Source: Lunularia cruciata (lineage: Eukaryota > Streptophyta > Marchantiopsida > Lunulariales > Lunulariaceae). From it: a DNA stretch of 64,000 nt. The DNA lies in contig OX419761.1 of the NCBI GenBank assembly GCA_948567375.1, positions 43,438,243 to 43,502,242 on the forward strand. Reading direction: 5' to 3'. Each line of letters starts with the position of its first letter. Within the stretch, counting starts at the first letter, position 1. Shown piece by piece: positions 20,685 to 31,844 of the stretch. A program made the translations under genes and the position numbers. Under the pieces are notes generated by a model. It was not told the origin of the DNA. It worked only from the letters and a program-made list of their open reading frames with translations, and ran no database searches.

Positions 20685-22920
20685 ATCCACCTCTTCCTCT
20701 CTACCTCTTCAAATCTCAAATTGGTTACTTATCCAATCCGATGTCTACTTCTTCTTTGGCTTCAAAACCCAATGTTCCTTCAATCACTTCTTCTGCTCTA
20801 GGCTCAACTCCAATGTCTATTTTTTCTTCAATTTCTATTTTATTTTCTGCTTGAACTGGAATTGAAGCCATAGTTACACTATCTACCGTTTCTTTCTCTA
20901 CTCTAACTTCTTTAGATGCTTGAGATATCTAACCCAAAGACACCTGCACTCCTATATCTGCTGCTTTGTATTAGGTTTCCACTTTCTCACTACCTCAAAG
21001 TTTCTCTAACTTTGATTTCATAAGATCTAATTTGAGACAGACATTGTCTCTTATCTCCAACATTTTCCTATCTACCCTTTCTCTTAAGCAAATTAACAAT
21101 TGGTTCATTTCTACATCTTTTACTGTTTGCTTCCTTGTCTCTTGCACTAACAACTAAAATTTGTGTAGTGTTGATTCCTCCATCTTTATTTTAGCTTTAG
21201 TGCTTAACGACACCTTCATCCTCTCAATGATCTCTCCAGTATGTAGCACCTCAAGCACACATCTGCAAATTCTCCCTTCTCAAATGCTGCCTTCTGGTCC
21301 TTCATGTCTTCAGTTTGTTGTTCAAGTTCTTTGTCGTGCTTCATACAACTCTCCTTCAAGTTATCAAAAATCTTCCTCCAAAGAATAACATCAACCCAAA
21401 GTACTTTGGCTTCTTTCTCTTTGTAGGCTAATTTCCTCCTCAACTACAAGTTGTCTTTACTCAAGAACTTCAAGACATCAAACTCATTCTTCATTTCTGG
21501 ATGTTCTCTATTCAACTCTTCCTTTCTCTTATGCAGATGCAATAACAAAGGACAAATGATCTTTGATATGTAGCCTACTCCAATGTACTCTCCTTCATTG
21601 TCTTCTCTATCTTTGGCTTTGGTTGGTGCTTCTTTGGCTAGTGCCCTACCCTGAAGTCTTGACCTTTGCACCTTCAATGTCATGTTGGTTGTCCGAGCTT
21701 CCTCCTCCTCTTTTACTTTGGTCCAACCTACAGCTGCAACCTGTACACTCCTCTTTGATCTTGCCACCCTTGGAAACACCAAACCCAGATCTTAGTCTTG
21801 TTCTTCCTCCAAATTTACTACAAGTAACTCAAAACAAGGCACATCTCCTCCTTCCATACAATCAATCACCACATGGAACTCCTCATCTTCTTCTCAAGCC
21901 ACTTTGTCCACTAATTGCTGGACTTTAGGTTCTCCTTCACTCTCACTGCTAGACTCCTTACTCTACAATGTAAGCTCTTCTTCTTCTCCCAAGTCTTTAC
22001 ACTTTGACTCAGCTTCTCCTTCTGATTCTTCCTCCGATGAATGATTCTTCACTACTTTCATCTTTGGCATTGGATTTAGCCTCCTTGTCTTCTAGGGCTG
22101 CAATGGTGATACACTTCCTTTGGGTGTAACCCTCTTCTTTGGCCTTGGGATTTCTACCAACACTATCTTCTCCTTCCTGTTCTTGATGTAGTGGTCATTG
22201 CCTCCACAGACTCACCTTATATAATATTGCTTGTCCGCATCCGTTACTTGTCATAAGTTGGGGTGAAAATGAAAAACTCTTTTTCTCTCTCCTCCAAGCT
22301 GAGTAGGTTTAGTCCAAAATGGAAATGGGCTGCAAAAGGTACAAAATAATGGGATGATAGGTCCATTCTCCAACTATTAATCATCTGACCTACTTGTTGG
22401 TGCAAACACTTTGCCTAATTCAATGCTTCTCACGTAAACATCTGGTGGAAAAAGACAGGCTGCTACATTGTCACATAGGTGGTTCACTTTGGCTTGAGCA
22501 TGGCCATCATCATGCTGATTATACCCCTTTGTATTGGGTCCCTGTAGCTATCCACGTTGTAATTCTTCTTGGTTCAAGGAACACTAAAAGAGCTCCTCAC
22601 CTTGGCTGTTTCTTCTGAAGAATCGCACTTCCATTAGAAGGTGACTCCTCCTACTTCTCTTGGTTCTCTCCCCAAGACTAATCTCCAATCTAACTCAGTC
22701 CATCCAGCTGGATTTCCTCTCTTTTCCCCTGTCTCACGACCTTCTTTGCAATTGCTAGTGGTGATTTCTGCCATGAATCCTGGAAAGCTTAAATTCAAGT
22801 TCCATCTCAGAAAAGTGATGCAAAGTCTATTCAAGACTTTGATCCTTTCTACCATGTCTAAGCGGAAAATTGCAAGACTTCTCACCAAAATTTTCTTATT
22901 ACCCTTTGGTGGCATTGTAT
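20685..22920 (-). pseudogene. Retroelement coiled-coil ORF, copy 3 (long form)
   Basis: Reading leftward, an N-terminal part (22915-22200) includes GQMINSWRMD, YFVPFAAHFHFGLNLLSLEE and HFHPNL...ADKQYYIR. It is followed by IVLVEIPRPKKR and an acidic linker (HSSEEESEGEAESK). Next comes a basic block with RSKRSVQVAA and LKVQRSRLQG, then a coiled coil (KRKEELNREHPEMKNEFDVL) down to about 20900. The same order occurs in copy 4, so this is a conserved protein of about 600-700 residues. It is broken here by several stops. The function is unknown. Confidence 0.7.
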
Positions 22921-22944
22921 GCTTCCTCGCTCTCGGTCTCTAAA

Positions 22945-23479
22945 AGATCAAACCCTCCACAAAACTCAAGATTCGAACCCCTTTTGGACAACTATTGATA
23001 GACATGGGATATCACTATGATATTTCAGAACTCCTTCGACAAAGTCTCAATCTTATTGTTTTTTGCTGCTCTGTCATTCTTCAGTCAATCTTCAATTGAC
23101 ACACAAATTCTACGTGTTGGTTTTTTGTCACTCTCAATGTCACCTTGATCCCAAGGTAGTAGTTTTATTTAGACATACTTTCTTGATTGGATAGACCAAG
23201 GAAAGGTTGTTATAGGTTCTTTGGACCAGGTTGCACAAGTTCTCACAAGTTGACCTGTGTCATAGTGCATCTACCCTACTTCACCTTGAGGTACTTGATA
23301 GATAGACTGCCTCAAGCTGGTTAACCAGAGCTTAGCTCTGAAGCCACGATATTTCCAAGGAGAGAATACATCAAGATATGGCTCGGGCATCAAACATAGA
23401 AATCACCCATATCCACAAGGATACTTGATTATAGAGTGCCTACAATGCTACTATCAGCTGTGATTCTGGGTCCCAAAAT
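22945..23479. other. No recognisable gene
   Basis: Sequence between coiled-coil ORF copy 3 and the next plus-strand ORF. Short frames only; no repeat edge or domain was seen. Confidence 0.4.
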
Positions 23480-24382
23480 GTGCACATCAGTACCGTGGTG
23501 CAAGAGTTGCAATCTGCATTTGACCAGCTGGGAGAGAAGACTCACACCGACTTTGCCCACTCGCTGGACAGGTCCCTTAGAGCATTTGAAAAGCAAGTCC
23601 AGACTTCTCAAGGTCAGGACTTCAAATTTTCTCTAACTTATGGGGCCCTGAGTGCTTGCATGGTCAAATGTTATGACAAAGTACAAGATGCAGACCTCAT
23701 CAAGGAGGAATATGATTCAAGTGGATTAGATTGCATAGGAGCTGCCCCTTCATCCCAGAATCAAGCAAGCCCATTGTAAAAAGGACTTCCCATATCCTAC
23801 CACCCGCAAGGGAATATCAAGGTTAGGAGTCCCATACTTCTCACTGCTTTACATGAGGATTTCCACTATGTTCTTAGACATGGCTAAATTCCACATGTCT
23901 GTGTCCAATTCCAAGACCATGCTAGATTAATGATCCTAATCGATATTTTTTTGTGTTGGTTATCTCTAGGATATGAAGGTCCCACCCAAATCATTGCCAC
24001 TTGTGCTGCTATGGAGACAATTGGTCTACCCACCCCATAAGATTCCCTTCCTAGAGGATTAAGAGAAACAATTCAAAAATGATTGGACATGAAAATACCT
24101 TGCTCTAGAGGAATTTGACATTTCTCTTATAGGAAGAAGCCACACCATTGGCCAGATGTATGGCATTGTCCTGCAAGAGTGCAAGAAACTATAGACATGT
24201 TGGAGGAATGTTGGGATCAATGGTATGCCTCCAAAGATCCTGTAGTTTCCCATGCAACGGTGTATTGCAAGCTCTTAGCTCAAATACATCATTGGCTGGT
24301 ACGGACCAATGTGAAGGAGGGAAGTGCCTTCAACCTCTTTTGGCAGGGAATCAAGAACACTACCTTTATGTATCTGGTCTAA
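23480..24382 (+). pseudogene. Decayed ORF of unknown function
   Basis: One plus-strand frame runs from 23480 to 24382 with only a few in-frame stops (23777 and about 23885, 24038, 24080). It reads VVQELQSAFDQLGEKTHTDF, later SYHPQGN, ALHEDFHYVL and TIDMLEECWDQWYASKDPVV. The continuity suggests a former protein of about 300 residues. YHPQGN recalls a phrase in gypsy integrases, but the surrounding residues do not fit integrase, so I do not assign it. It is probably retroelement-associated by context. Confidence 0.4.
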
Positions 24383-25390
24383 CAAGCTCATATGTGGGGT
24401 TGTCAACTCAGAAGGACACTAGAGATAGCTCATATGGATGGCTTCATCTATGTACGGGACTCCCTTTTTCAAGACTACCAAGAGAAGGACTGCATATGAG
24501 CCTTCAATTAGACGAGGGCCCAATTTTTTGCTCCCAGTAACAAAGTGAAGAAGAAAAAGTAGACCCGAGGTGCAAGGTCTTAAGAGAGGGCTATGCTGTG
24601 GAGCAGAAGGCGGGAACCCATCTGCAAGAAGTCCCAATTTAGGATTTTAATTAAGAACTAGTAGTACCATGTCAGATTAGGATTATCAAGGAAAACATCT
24701 AATTGAAGGGATAGAAGTAGCATGAAGGGTGGTGTCTGCCTACTGTTAGCATGGCAATTAGGGCCAGAGTAAAATTATTTTTAGCGTTAACCTAGGTACT
24801 TAAGAGAGATAGAACTTCATAAGTGCAAGGGAATTTGATCTAAAAGGTCCAAGAGGTTGGCCTCTCCCTATGGGCACAGAGTAATAAGGGACGACAGGAG
24901 TAACTAGCAGACATTCAACGTACACTATATTTGAAATGGTAGTAAAGAAGGCTCGAGCCATGGAAAGGCATAAAAAGGGGGATTCCATATGATTGTTGCA
25001 TTTGGGTGATTGAATGTATGGCAACATTGGAGTCAATGTAACTTCATTCATGAGCAGTACTCCTCATCCCTTGTTGCATTTTGGTCTGGATTAACTAGGA
25101 AGACAATATGCTTCCCGTTATCAACTAACTATTTTGAGGATGAGGGAACATAACAAAAGGTTGAAGTGCTCATGGGGGCGACAGACCCTTGAACAATCTC
25201 CAAGGTAAGTGTCTAAGGGAATTTCTTATTCCCCAATGGAGAAACACTTGACTGCATGAGTCCAGACTACCACCACTCCCCGAGCCACATTGAAGGCCAG
25301 CCATGCATGGGGCTGTGTAAGTCACCTTCCTTATGTCCCATAGTCCACTGCCCTTCACTACTGGACTGGTTTTGCCCAGGTGACAGTAAG
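24383..25390. other. No recognisable gene
   Basis: Short frames on both strands (for example minus 25051-24800 and 25442-25170) lack any recognisable motif and have no support from a second copy in the window. Confidence 0.4.
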
Positions 25391-25610
25391 CAAAAGCAAT
25401 CCAACACAAAGACTTAGAAGAGATGTTTGAAAGATTCCTCACCTTTACTCAGCCAAGTATGCAACCAAGATGTAAGAAAAAAGCAATCCAACACAAAGAC
25501 CCAGTAGAGATATTTGCAAGATTTCTCACCTCTACTCAACAAATTATGTAATCAAAGATGTAAGGAAAAGCAATCCAACACAAAGACTCATAAGAGATTT
25601 TTGACCTGAA
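25391..25610. repeat. 87-bp tandem repeat, about 2.5 copies
   Basis: The phrase GCAATCCAACACAAAGAC begins at 25396, 25483 and 25570, a constant spacing of 87 bp. The intervening sequence (AGATGT..GCAAGATT.CTCACCT.TACTCA) is conserved with substitutions. 87 is a multiple of three. Confidence 0.92.
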
Positions 25611-25629
25611 TTCTTTGTTCATGACAAAT

Positions 25630-26096
25630 GGACATTGTTTCCCGCACTTAATATTTGGGCCATCTTGTTTCTACCTAAAGGCCTTTTTGCCTCCCTACAT
25701 GATGAATGGTGGACCACTAGCTTGGAGAAGCTAGCAACATTAATGCACTATCACTTCTACCATAGGGCAGTATGTTTAGCTGCCAAAGAAGCAATATGGC
25801 TTCATACGTCACTCAAGGAGCTACAATTTGGACAAGATGATCCAACTCCAATGTATAGTGACAATCAAAGTGTTATCAAGCTGGTGTATAACCTAAAGTT
25901 TCACAAGAGACCCAAGCACATAGAGAGATCCAATATCACTATGTGAGAGAGTAGCAAGAGAAATAGGAAATTGTTTTCAGCTACATCAACCTCTACAATG
26001 ACATTGTAGATATATTTATTAAAGCTTTACCAAAAGGTAAGTTTTGTAAGTTTAGAAATTTGATTTGAGTACTACCAGTTCTTGAATGAGTGGGAG
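25630..26096 (+). pseudogene. copia RNase H fragment (copia-4)
   Basis: The frame 25635-25946 includes AAKEAIWLHTSLKELQFGQD, then MYSDNQSVIKLVYN and FHKRPKHIE. These are the C-terminal RNase H motifs of copia polyproteins (A.KEA.WL..LL, .DNQSAI.L..NP.FH.R.KHI). The remaining tail is frame-shifted but leads directly to a purine-rich tract and an LTR. RT and everything upstream are absent. Confidence 0.88.
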
Positions 26097-26528
26097 TGTT
26101 GAAAGTAAATTTCAGATGGTAGTACATGTGGCATAAATATAGCTGGTACCTATACTGTAGGTCTTAGGGTTTGTACATACAACCTAGCACCTAGCACCCA
26201 ATTGCGGCATAATTTAGGGTTAAAATATTTAGGTCTTACCTTTGAGAGAGCAAGTAGTTCATTCCACCAAGATGTTGGTTGCATAGTCAAGAAGCTTGAG
26301 CAGTGGGATATGTGAGCAGTAGTCTGGAGAAGCAAGGCTAGGCAACAAGACCAATGTTTTATTAGCTTAAAACTTGCATACTAGCTTGAAGGTATTCCAT
26401 TCTTCACTAAATGTGACTAGACTTGCAATTAAGGAAAGTTTGCAGAAGTGCTTTGTATACCTTTATGTGTTCCTTGTATTTGTAAATGCTGTGCAGATCT
26501 GCATCAGTATTTATGACAGTTTTTAACA
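26097..26528 (+). mobile_element. 3' LTR of copia-4
   Basis: Begins TGTTGAAAGTAAA right after the purine-rich GAGTGGGAG tract that follows RNase H. A plausible end is TTTTTAACA at 26528, giving an imperfect terminal inverted repeat and about 432 bp. No second LTR is available, so the right edge is tentative. Confidence 0.65.
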
Positions 26529-26609
26529 TTCATAAGGTATGTCTTGAGTCCTTTCCCATCTCTTGCGCAGAATTTTGCATTCTTTTCCAGTCCAATTTAT
26601 TTTCTTATT

Positions 26610-27210
26610 CCTCTTCCTACTTTTAAGTGGAACTTAAGCTTCATTAGTTCCAACTTTTTGATTACTCAACTTTGTTAGTATTTTGAGTAGCACTTTTTGG
26701 AAGCAATCAAGTTTTCCTTGGTACTCATGAGTTTTCAAACAAAAATTTGGTACAAGGGGTACTGACACTCACTTAGCTAATTCAAAACATTATTATTATT
26801 TTGAGCTGCACTTTTGGAAGCAATCAAGTTTTCCTTGGTAGTCATGAGTTTTCAAACAAAAACTCAATGCAAGGGATACTGACACTCACTTAGCTAATTC
26901 CACACTGCCTGAGGTACTTATGAAGTAGTATGTGGTGGTTTCATGGAGGCTTACTATGACCTCCTTTTGCTTTCCCTTCTTTCTTTGATTATTTGTTAAT
27001 TCAATGTACTCTGCTTATTCCTATTCCCGCTCTTTAGGTGGAACTTAAGCTTCATAAGTTTTAGCTTTTTCCTTACTCAGCATTGTTATTATGTTGAGCG
27101 GCACTATTGGAAGCCCTTGAGTTTACCTTGGCAATTATGAGTTTTCAAATAGAAACTTGGTATGAGGAGTAGCTCAGTTAGCTATTTTTGCACTATGTGA
27201 GGCACTTATG
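26610..27210. repeat. Nested tandem duplications (118-bp and 411-bp offsets)
   Basis: The phrase beginning TTGAG(T/C).GCAC....GGAAGC occurs at 26683, 26801 and 27094. Similarity between the first two extends over about 115 bases (GAGTTTTCAAACAAAAA, CTGACACTCACTTAGCTAATTC). A longer match links 26610-26690 to 27020-27096, including GTGGAACTTAAGCTTCAT. An original unit seems to have been duplicated twice at different scales. Confidence 0.85.
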
Positions 27211-28810
27211 AAGTTATCCCTGTGTTCCTGGAGGCTTACTATGACTGCCTTCTACTTCCTTTCGTTGCTTAGCGTTTAAGTTTGGGGGCCATAGCTTATG
27301 TAGTGATTTACACTTTCCAATCCTCTAACTCTTCTCTCTATTTTAAGCCAAGATACTACCCACTCTTCTCCCACCTTGCTTTGCCCCACATTCGTTTGGC
27401 TTTCATGGTCCATATACATGATTTCTGCACTGACTTCCTATCTCAAATTATCAAATTCTCAAGGCTTGCTTATTAATTCATGGTTCTTGTATATTTCTGC
27501 ACGGACACTCGGTTCCAAATTACTTAATTTTTCAAATACTATTTCTTTTGCTACATGCTTTGCATATTGATTACATGATACATAACAGTTATCTATAGCT
27601 ATAGGTATTAATTTTTACTCATATTGATGAGAAATATTTATATTATATTCGCGCTTCCCTTTACACTGCTTAGATTCACTTCACAACCTTTACGATTTAA
27701 TATTCATCTCGATTTGTATATATCATGTTTACATTTTATTTCACGTGCATTTCTTATATCTAATGAGTTCTATTGGTATTAATTTTCTCCTCGTATTGAT
27801 CAAGAAATATTTATATTTTGTCCACGCTTCGTTTTACACTCCACTGAGTAGATTTGCTCATATCCTTTGTGGATTTAATACTCGTCTCGGTTTGCACTTA
27901 TCATATTCACGTTCATATACATTTAATGAGCTCTGGATGACCCGTTTTTTAAATGGCTTTTGCTCACATGTACTCCTATTCTTTGCATATCTCAATGCTG
28001 TGTCTTCTTTTCTTCAAAGACTATGAAGGTTTCAGTTTAGCGGTTTAGGAAGATAAATATCCGGAATTACATGAATTACATGAGGGAAACTTTTTTCTGT
28101 TACGGGCCCGTTCAGAAATAGTCACAATTTCCGAAACCTCGTTCAAAGTTATGGGATGTGCCTATCCCATAAGTTGCTCATTCAATCTAAGTTGCTCATC
28201 AATATAACTTTCAATCATCTTTAGGTCTTTATCGGTGAGATACGGCAATGATTCGGTTTGAAATGGCTCTCTCTTGCCAATAATAAATCACCATAATGGT
28301 TATTTTGAGTTCTCTTTAGCATCACACTTGCGACAAGTACAAGTACGAGTTTTATTATCCATCAAATGTTCCTACAGAGCGAAGATTGTATCCAGGTTTC
28401 TGGTTCATGTTAGAAACTTACTTGAGAAATTAACTAACTCAATAACATAGTTCCGGTACAAAATGTCATGTGGATGTGACTAACACACTCTCTCTCATGG
28501 CAGACAACGTTCTCGCGGCCTCAATCCTTGAATGCCAAATTTCTGTGAATGACGATTTTTTTCTTAGATAGAAAATCAACTTCAAATAAAAGTTTTCACA
28601 AAAAGCAGATTTCCACCGAAGCTTTTTGACAACCATTAGCTGCACTTGATCTAGTAAACCAAAAACCAATTAGAACTTGATATGTTTTTCTTATATGGAA
28701 GTTCTATTTTACTTGAAGAACGTATATTAATTTTTAGTTCATTACTTATTTTAATAATCGATTTAACATTGACTTAAAAAATTAAAATTTGGTTATATTT
28801 TATCTCCTTA
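27211..28810. other. AT-rich intergenic DNA, no recognisable gene
   Basis: Short plus-strand frames (27282-28026) are Leu/Phe/Ser-rich products of AT-rich sequence. Within 27590-27900 phrases such as AGGTATTAATTTT.. and ATATTTATATT recur loosely, about 180 bp apart. Nothing else is supported. Confidence 0.4.
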
Positions 28811-29015
28811 ACAGCTCAATTTGCAGCGTTAGAAGCTTTTGCTCAATTTGCTTCCGATCTTAATAAAGCTACCCAAATCCATGAGCACGAGGTCAAAGAT
28901 TACGTGAATTACTGAAACAATCTCAATCTGCACCTCTTAATGTAGAAGAAGAAATATCAACTATTTATACTGGGTGTTAATGGCTATTTAGATGTACTAG
29001 AATCAGGACAAACAG
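28811..29015 (+). pseudogene. atpA: Nuclear copy of plastid atpA, C-terminal fragment
   Basis: The frame at 28811 encodes TAQFAALEAFAQFASDLNKATQ. After a 1-base loss, a second frame from 28885 encodes [22 protein letters not shown]. After a 1-base gain near 28975, NGYLDVLESGQ follows. These are the plastid ATP synthase alpha-subunit sequences (the [11 protein letters not shown] and TIYTG.NGYLDVLE segments), not the mitochondrial ones. Two frameshifts and the absence of the rest of the gene show a non-functional nuclear plastid insertion. The DNA around it is not recognisably plastid. Confidence 0.9.
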
Positions 29016-29996
29016 CAGTTCAAAAAGCTAACATATTCAGGAATCTCCGTATCTACATTTATTTTCAGCTCCTCGAAGCATTTTCGTCGCTTGCTACGCC
29101 CTTCCCATGTCACAACCTGATTTCTCTCAGAATGGAGCTTCACGAATATAATACTCTTCTTAATTCTCCAGTTCTATACTACCAAAGACTGGTGCCCACC
29201 TTGAACAAGACGAGATTTGAAGCAATCGGTACAAGTCTGGACTAGACGACTCTAATGGTGAATGACTTATAATTTTCATCTTCAGCAGAATGCGAATCTG
29301 GTGAGCCTTTCCCTTTCCCGACCAAACTAAACTGGAAATCCAAAGTGATCCTATATAAGTAATCTTAATCCATGAGGGATTATCAACCTGATTCTTCTCA
29401 ACCTATGTGTTACAATACATTTTAGGGAAAAGAATCTGGAACATAAAAGATTTCAACACGAGAGGGAGAGGATGAACACTTTTGAAGACTATCCCATATC
29501 AGCAGATACCGAAATTCCACTCTATGTATACTGTTCACTCATCAGTTGAGTGACTTGCATATGAAAGCCAAAAATTCATACTTATTATATCGAGTACTGT
29601 GCCTCAAGTAACTTCAATATGACTTCGATTGGTTGATAGTCAGCTCTGATAAAGAAACTGTAATGGTGTGAGAAACCTGGTACTGATAATAAGGAGCAAT
29701 ATGCTGGATGTTACACCACAAATCGGAGCTGCCCAATAAGTCGGGATGCACATCATTAAAGCGTTTCAAATTGAGTACTCGAAATGTAAAGTCATCTGCA
29801 AATGGAACCCGGGGCCTCTTTCAAGAATGGCGGAAGAACACTTTTTACAATGATGGCTGTCAAGCTAATAGTTCGCAACTCAAATAATGAGGGGGATTTA
29901 ATACGAATTCGAAGCAAACAATCGTGGAAGACAACTCCCGCCGGTCAAGTTGTGAAGGACGTTCAGACAGATTCGTTCAAATGAAATGTACAGTAC
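29016..29996. other. No recognisable gene
   Basis: No domain, repeat or paralogous match within the window. A 60-codon plus-strand frame at 29802-29984 is unsupported. The stretch ends at a 17-bp sequence shared with the 3' flank of PrxC. Confidence 0.4.
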
Positions 29997-30013
29997 ATAT
30001 AAATCTACGCGTG
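29997..30013. repeat. 17-bp junction sequence shared with 41342-41358
   Basis: ATATAAATCTACGCGTG is identical at both positions. Its flanks differ on both sides. Here it abuts the truncated copia-2 LTR; at 41342 it sits between a copia fragment and the 3' flank of PrxC. It may mark the left edge of the duplicated peroxidase unit. Confidence 0.75.
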
Positions 30014-30015
30014 CA

Positions 30016-30142
30016 TATTTCTCATTGCATATATATATATTATGAAAGGTCCATCGCTGTCATCCACTTGAACTTCTAGACAATTGACAAGCAATGGATA
30101 TCAATTAAGTTTGCTTTTGCTCTTGACGAGCCAAACATAACA
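30016..30142 (-). mobile_element. 3' LTR remnant of copia-2
   Basis: Matches the terminal part of the intact 5' LTR (from TATTTC.CATTGCA to CATAACA, the equivalent of about 34370-34509). The remaining 60 percent is missing, cut at the 17-bp junction. The polypurine tract AAAAGGTGGAGA lies just inside (30144-30155, minus strand). Confidence 0.85.
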
Positions 30143-30171
30143 ATCTCCACCTTTTGCTTCTATACACCATA

Positions 30172-31112
30172 TCATCCCAAAGAGCACAATTTAACGTTGA
30201 GCAAGTTCATGCTTAACTTGAACTTCTCAACACGGACAGGTTTAGTCAACATATCAGCTGCATTTACCTTTGCGCCAATCTTTTGCAAATTGATCTCACC
30301 ATTTATCACAGCTTCCCTCATAAAATGATGTCTTACATCAATATGCTTTGTCCTTGAATGATATACTTGATTTTTGGCCAAGTGAATAGCACTCTGGCTA
30401 TCACAAAAAAGTGTGGACTTCATGTTAGGGAGTCCTACATCCTTGGCTAATCTTTGTAGCCATGTTGCCTCTTTGGCAGCCTCAGTTGTTGCCATATATT
30501 CTGCCTTTGTAGTAGAAAGAGCAACTGTAGATTGGGAGTAGACTTCCAACTTACAGCACCACCAAGAAGTGTAAAAACAAACCTTGTTGTAGACCTTCTC
30601 TTATCCAAGTCTCCTGCAAAGTCAAAATCTACATACCCTATAATTCCTCCTTCTTGGTTCTTTTTCACATCAAAGGTAATGCCAATATTTATAGTCCCTT
30701 TCAAGTAACTAAGTATCCACTTCACAACTTCACAATGATGTTTCTCTGGATTTCCCATGCATATACTCACCATACTCACAGCATATGAGATGTATGGTCT
30801 AGTGCATACCATAGCATACATTAAACTCCCACCAACACTAGCATAAGGAATATTTGACATTACCTTTCTCTCCTCTTCATTTGATGGACATTGCTTCAAT
30901 GATATCTTGAAATGACTTGCCATTGGAGTGCTCACTGGTGTTGCATTCTCCATGCTAAACGGAGCAAGTAAATTTCCCAAATATCTCCTTTGAGATATCC
31001 ATAACTTTCCCTTGCTCATGTCCCGATGGATTTCAATCCCAAGCACCCTCTTTGAAGAATTCAAGTCCTTCATATCAAACTCCTTACCAAGTTGTGCTTG
31101 CAATTTCTCCAC
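30172..31112 (-). pseudogene. copia-2 RT C-terminal part and RNase H
   Basis: The frame from 31112 encodes LGKEFDMKDLNSSKRVLGIE, KLWISQRRYL and YASVGGSLMYAMVCTRPYIS, then YVDFDFAGDLDKRRSTTRFV with the first RNase H Asp. It overlaps a second frame from 30549 that holds TKAEYMATTEAAKEATWLQR, LFCDSQSAIHLAKN and HSRTKHIDVRHHF. The frame shift between them lies near 30540. RNase H acidic residues are visible. Confidence 0.88.
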
Positions 31113-31736
31113 CTAAACCATATCCTTTGCAGCAATCAGCATATCATCCACATGTAGTACCAAGATGATTAAATCAAATAGACTAGGTCCATGCAGCTTC
31201 TTGAGGTACACAAAACAATCTGATTCACTTCTGTTATATCCATGCTTCAACATGAAAGCATCAAATTGCATGTACCAAAGTCTTGGACTTTGCTTTAGTC
31301 CATATAAAGACTTTTGTAACCTACAAACCAGGTTCTGACTCCTTGGTACCACAAAACCTTCAGGTTTATGCATGTAAATCTACTCCTCCAATTCTCAATG
31401 TAAAAAAGCAGTTGTAACATCTAGTTGCTCCAACTCCAAGTTATGCAATGCAACTATTGCCAATAGTGCATGAATTGAAGCGATTTTTACCATTGGTGAA
31501 AAAATCTCATTGAAGTCAATACCTTCTTTTTGGCTATAACCCTTTGCTACAAGCCTTTCTTTGTATCGATCTCCACCTGATTTTGGAAGTCCTTCCTTCT
31601 TCCTGAATATCCATCTACAATCAATTGCCTTCTTTCCCATAAGCAATTTTTCAAGTCTCCAAGTTTGGTTTTTTGCCAAAGACTTCATCCCCTCTTCCAT
31701 TGCACAATGCCACTTTTGACACTCTTGATCTTGCAT
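31113..31736 (-). pseudogene. copia-2 reverse transcriptase N-terminal and catalytic part
   Basis: The segment from 31736 to 31395 reads CRWIFRKKEG, RLVAKGYSQKEGIDFNEIFSP and LEQLDVTTAFLH. A stop interrupts at about 31392-31380. The segment from 31373 encodes QKSLYGLKQSPRLWYMQFD and the catalytic box as LHVDDML (Tyr of YVDD replaced by His). The domain is typical copia RT. Confidence 0.9.
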
Positions 31737-31844
31737 TGCCTCTTCATATGAAGAAAGCTCACCATCCTTCGTAAGAAGAGCATAAGCTATGAATGTATCA
31801 TCGAATCTCTTTGGAGGCCTCCTATCCCTATTTGGATACCTACG

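Noticed and set aside
23480-24382. Gypsy integrase because of the phrase YHPQGN
   Set aside because: The residues before and after do not fit the integrase core (no DDE spacing), so the match is probably chance.
25391-25610. CRISPR-like array from regularly spaced repeats
   Set aside because: The whole 87-bp unit is conserved rather than a short repeat with unique spacers, only 2.5 copies exist, and the context is plant nuclear.
27282-28026. Leu/Phe-rich plus-strand frames as membrane proteins
   Set aside because: They are short, overlapping in several frames, in AT-rich DNA with loose repeats, and have no homologous second copy.
28811-29015. Mitochondrial atp1 or a bacterial ATP synthase gene
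   Set aside because: [17 protein letters not shown] and NGYLDVLE are plastid-type residues; the mitochondrial protein differs strongly in this stretch. Flanking DNA is eukaryotic.
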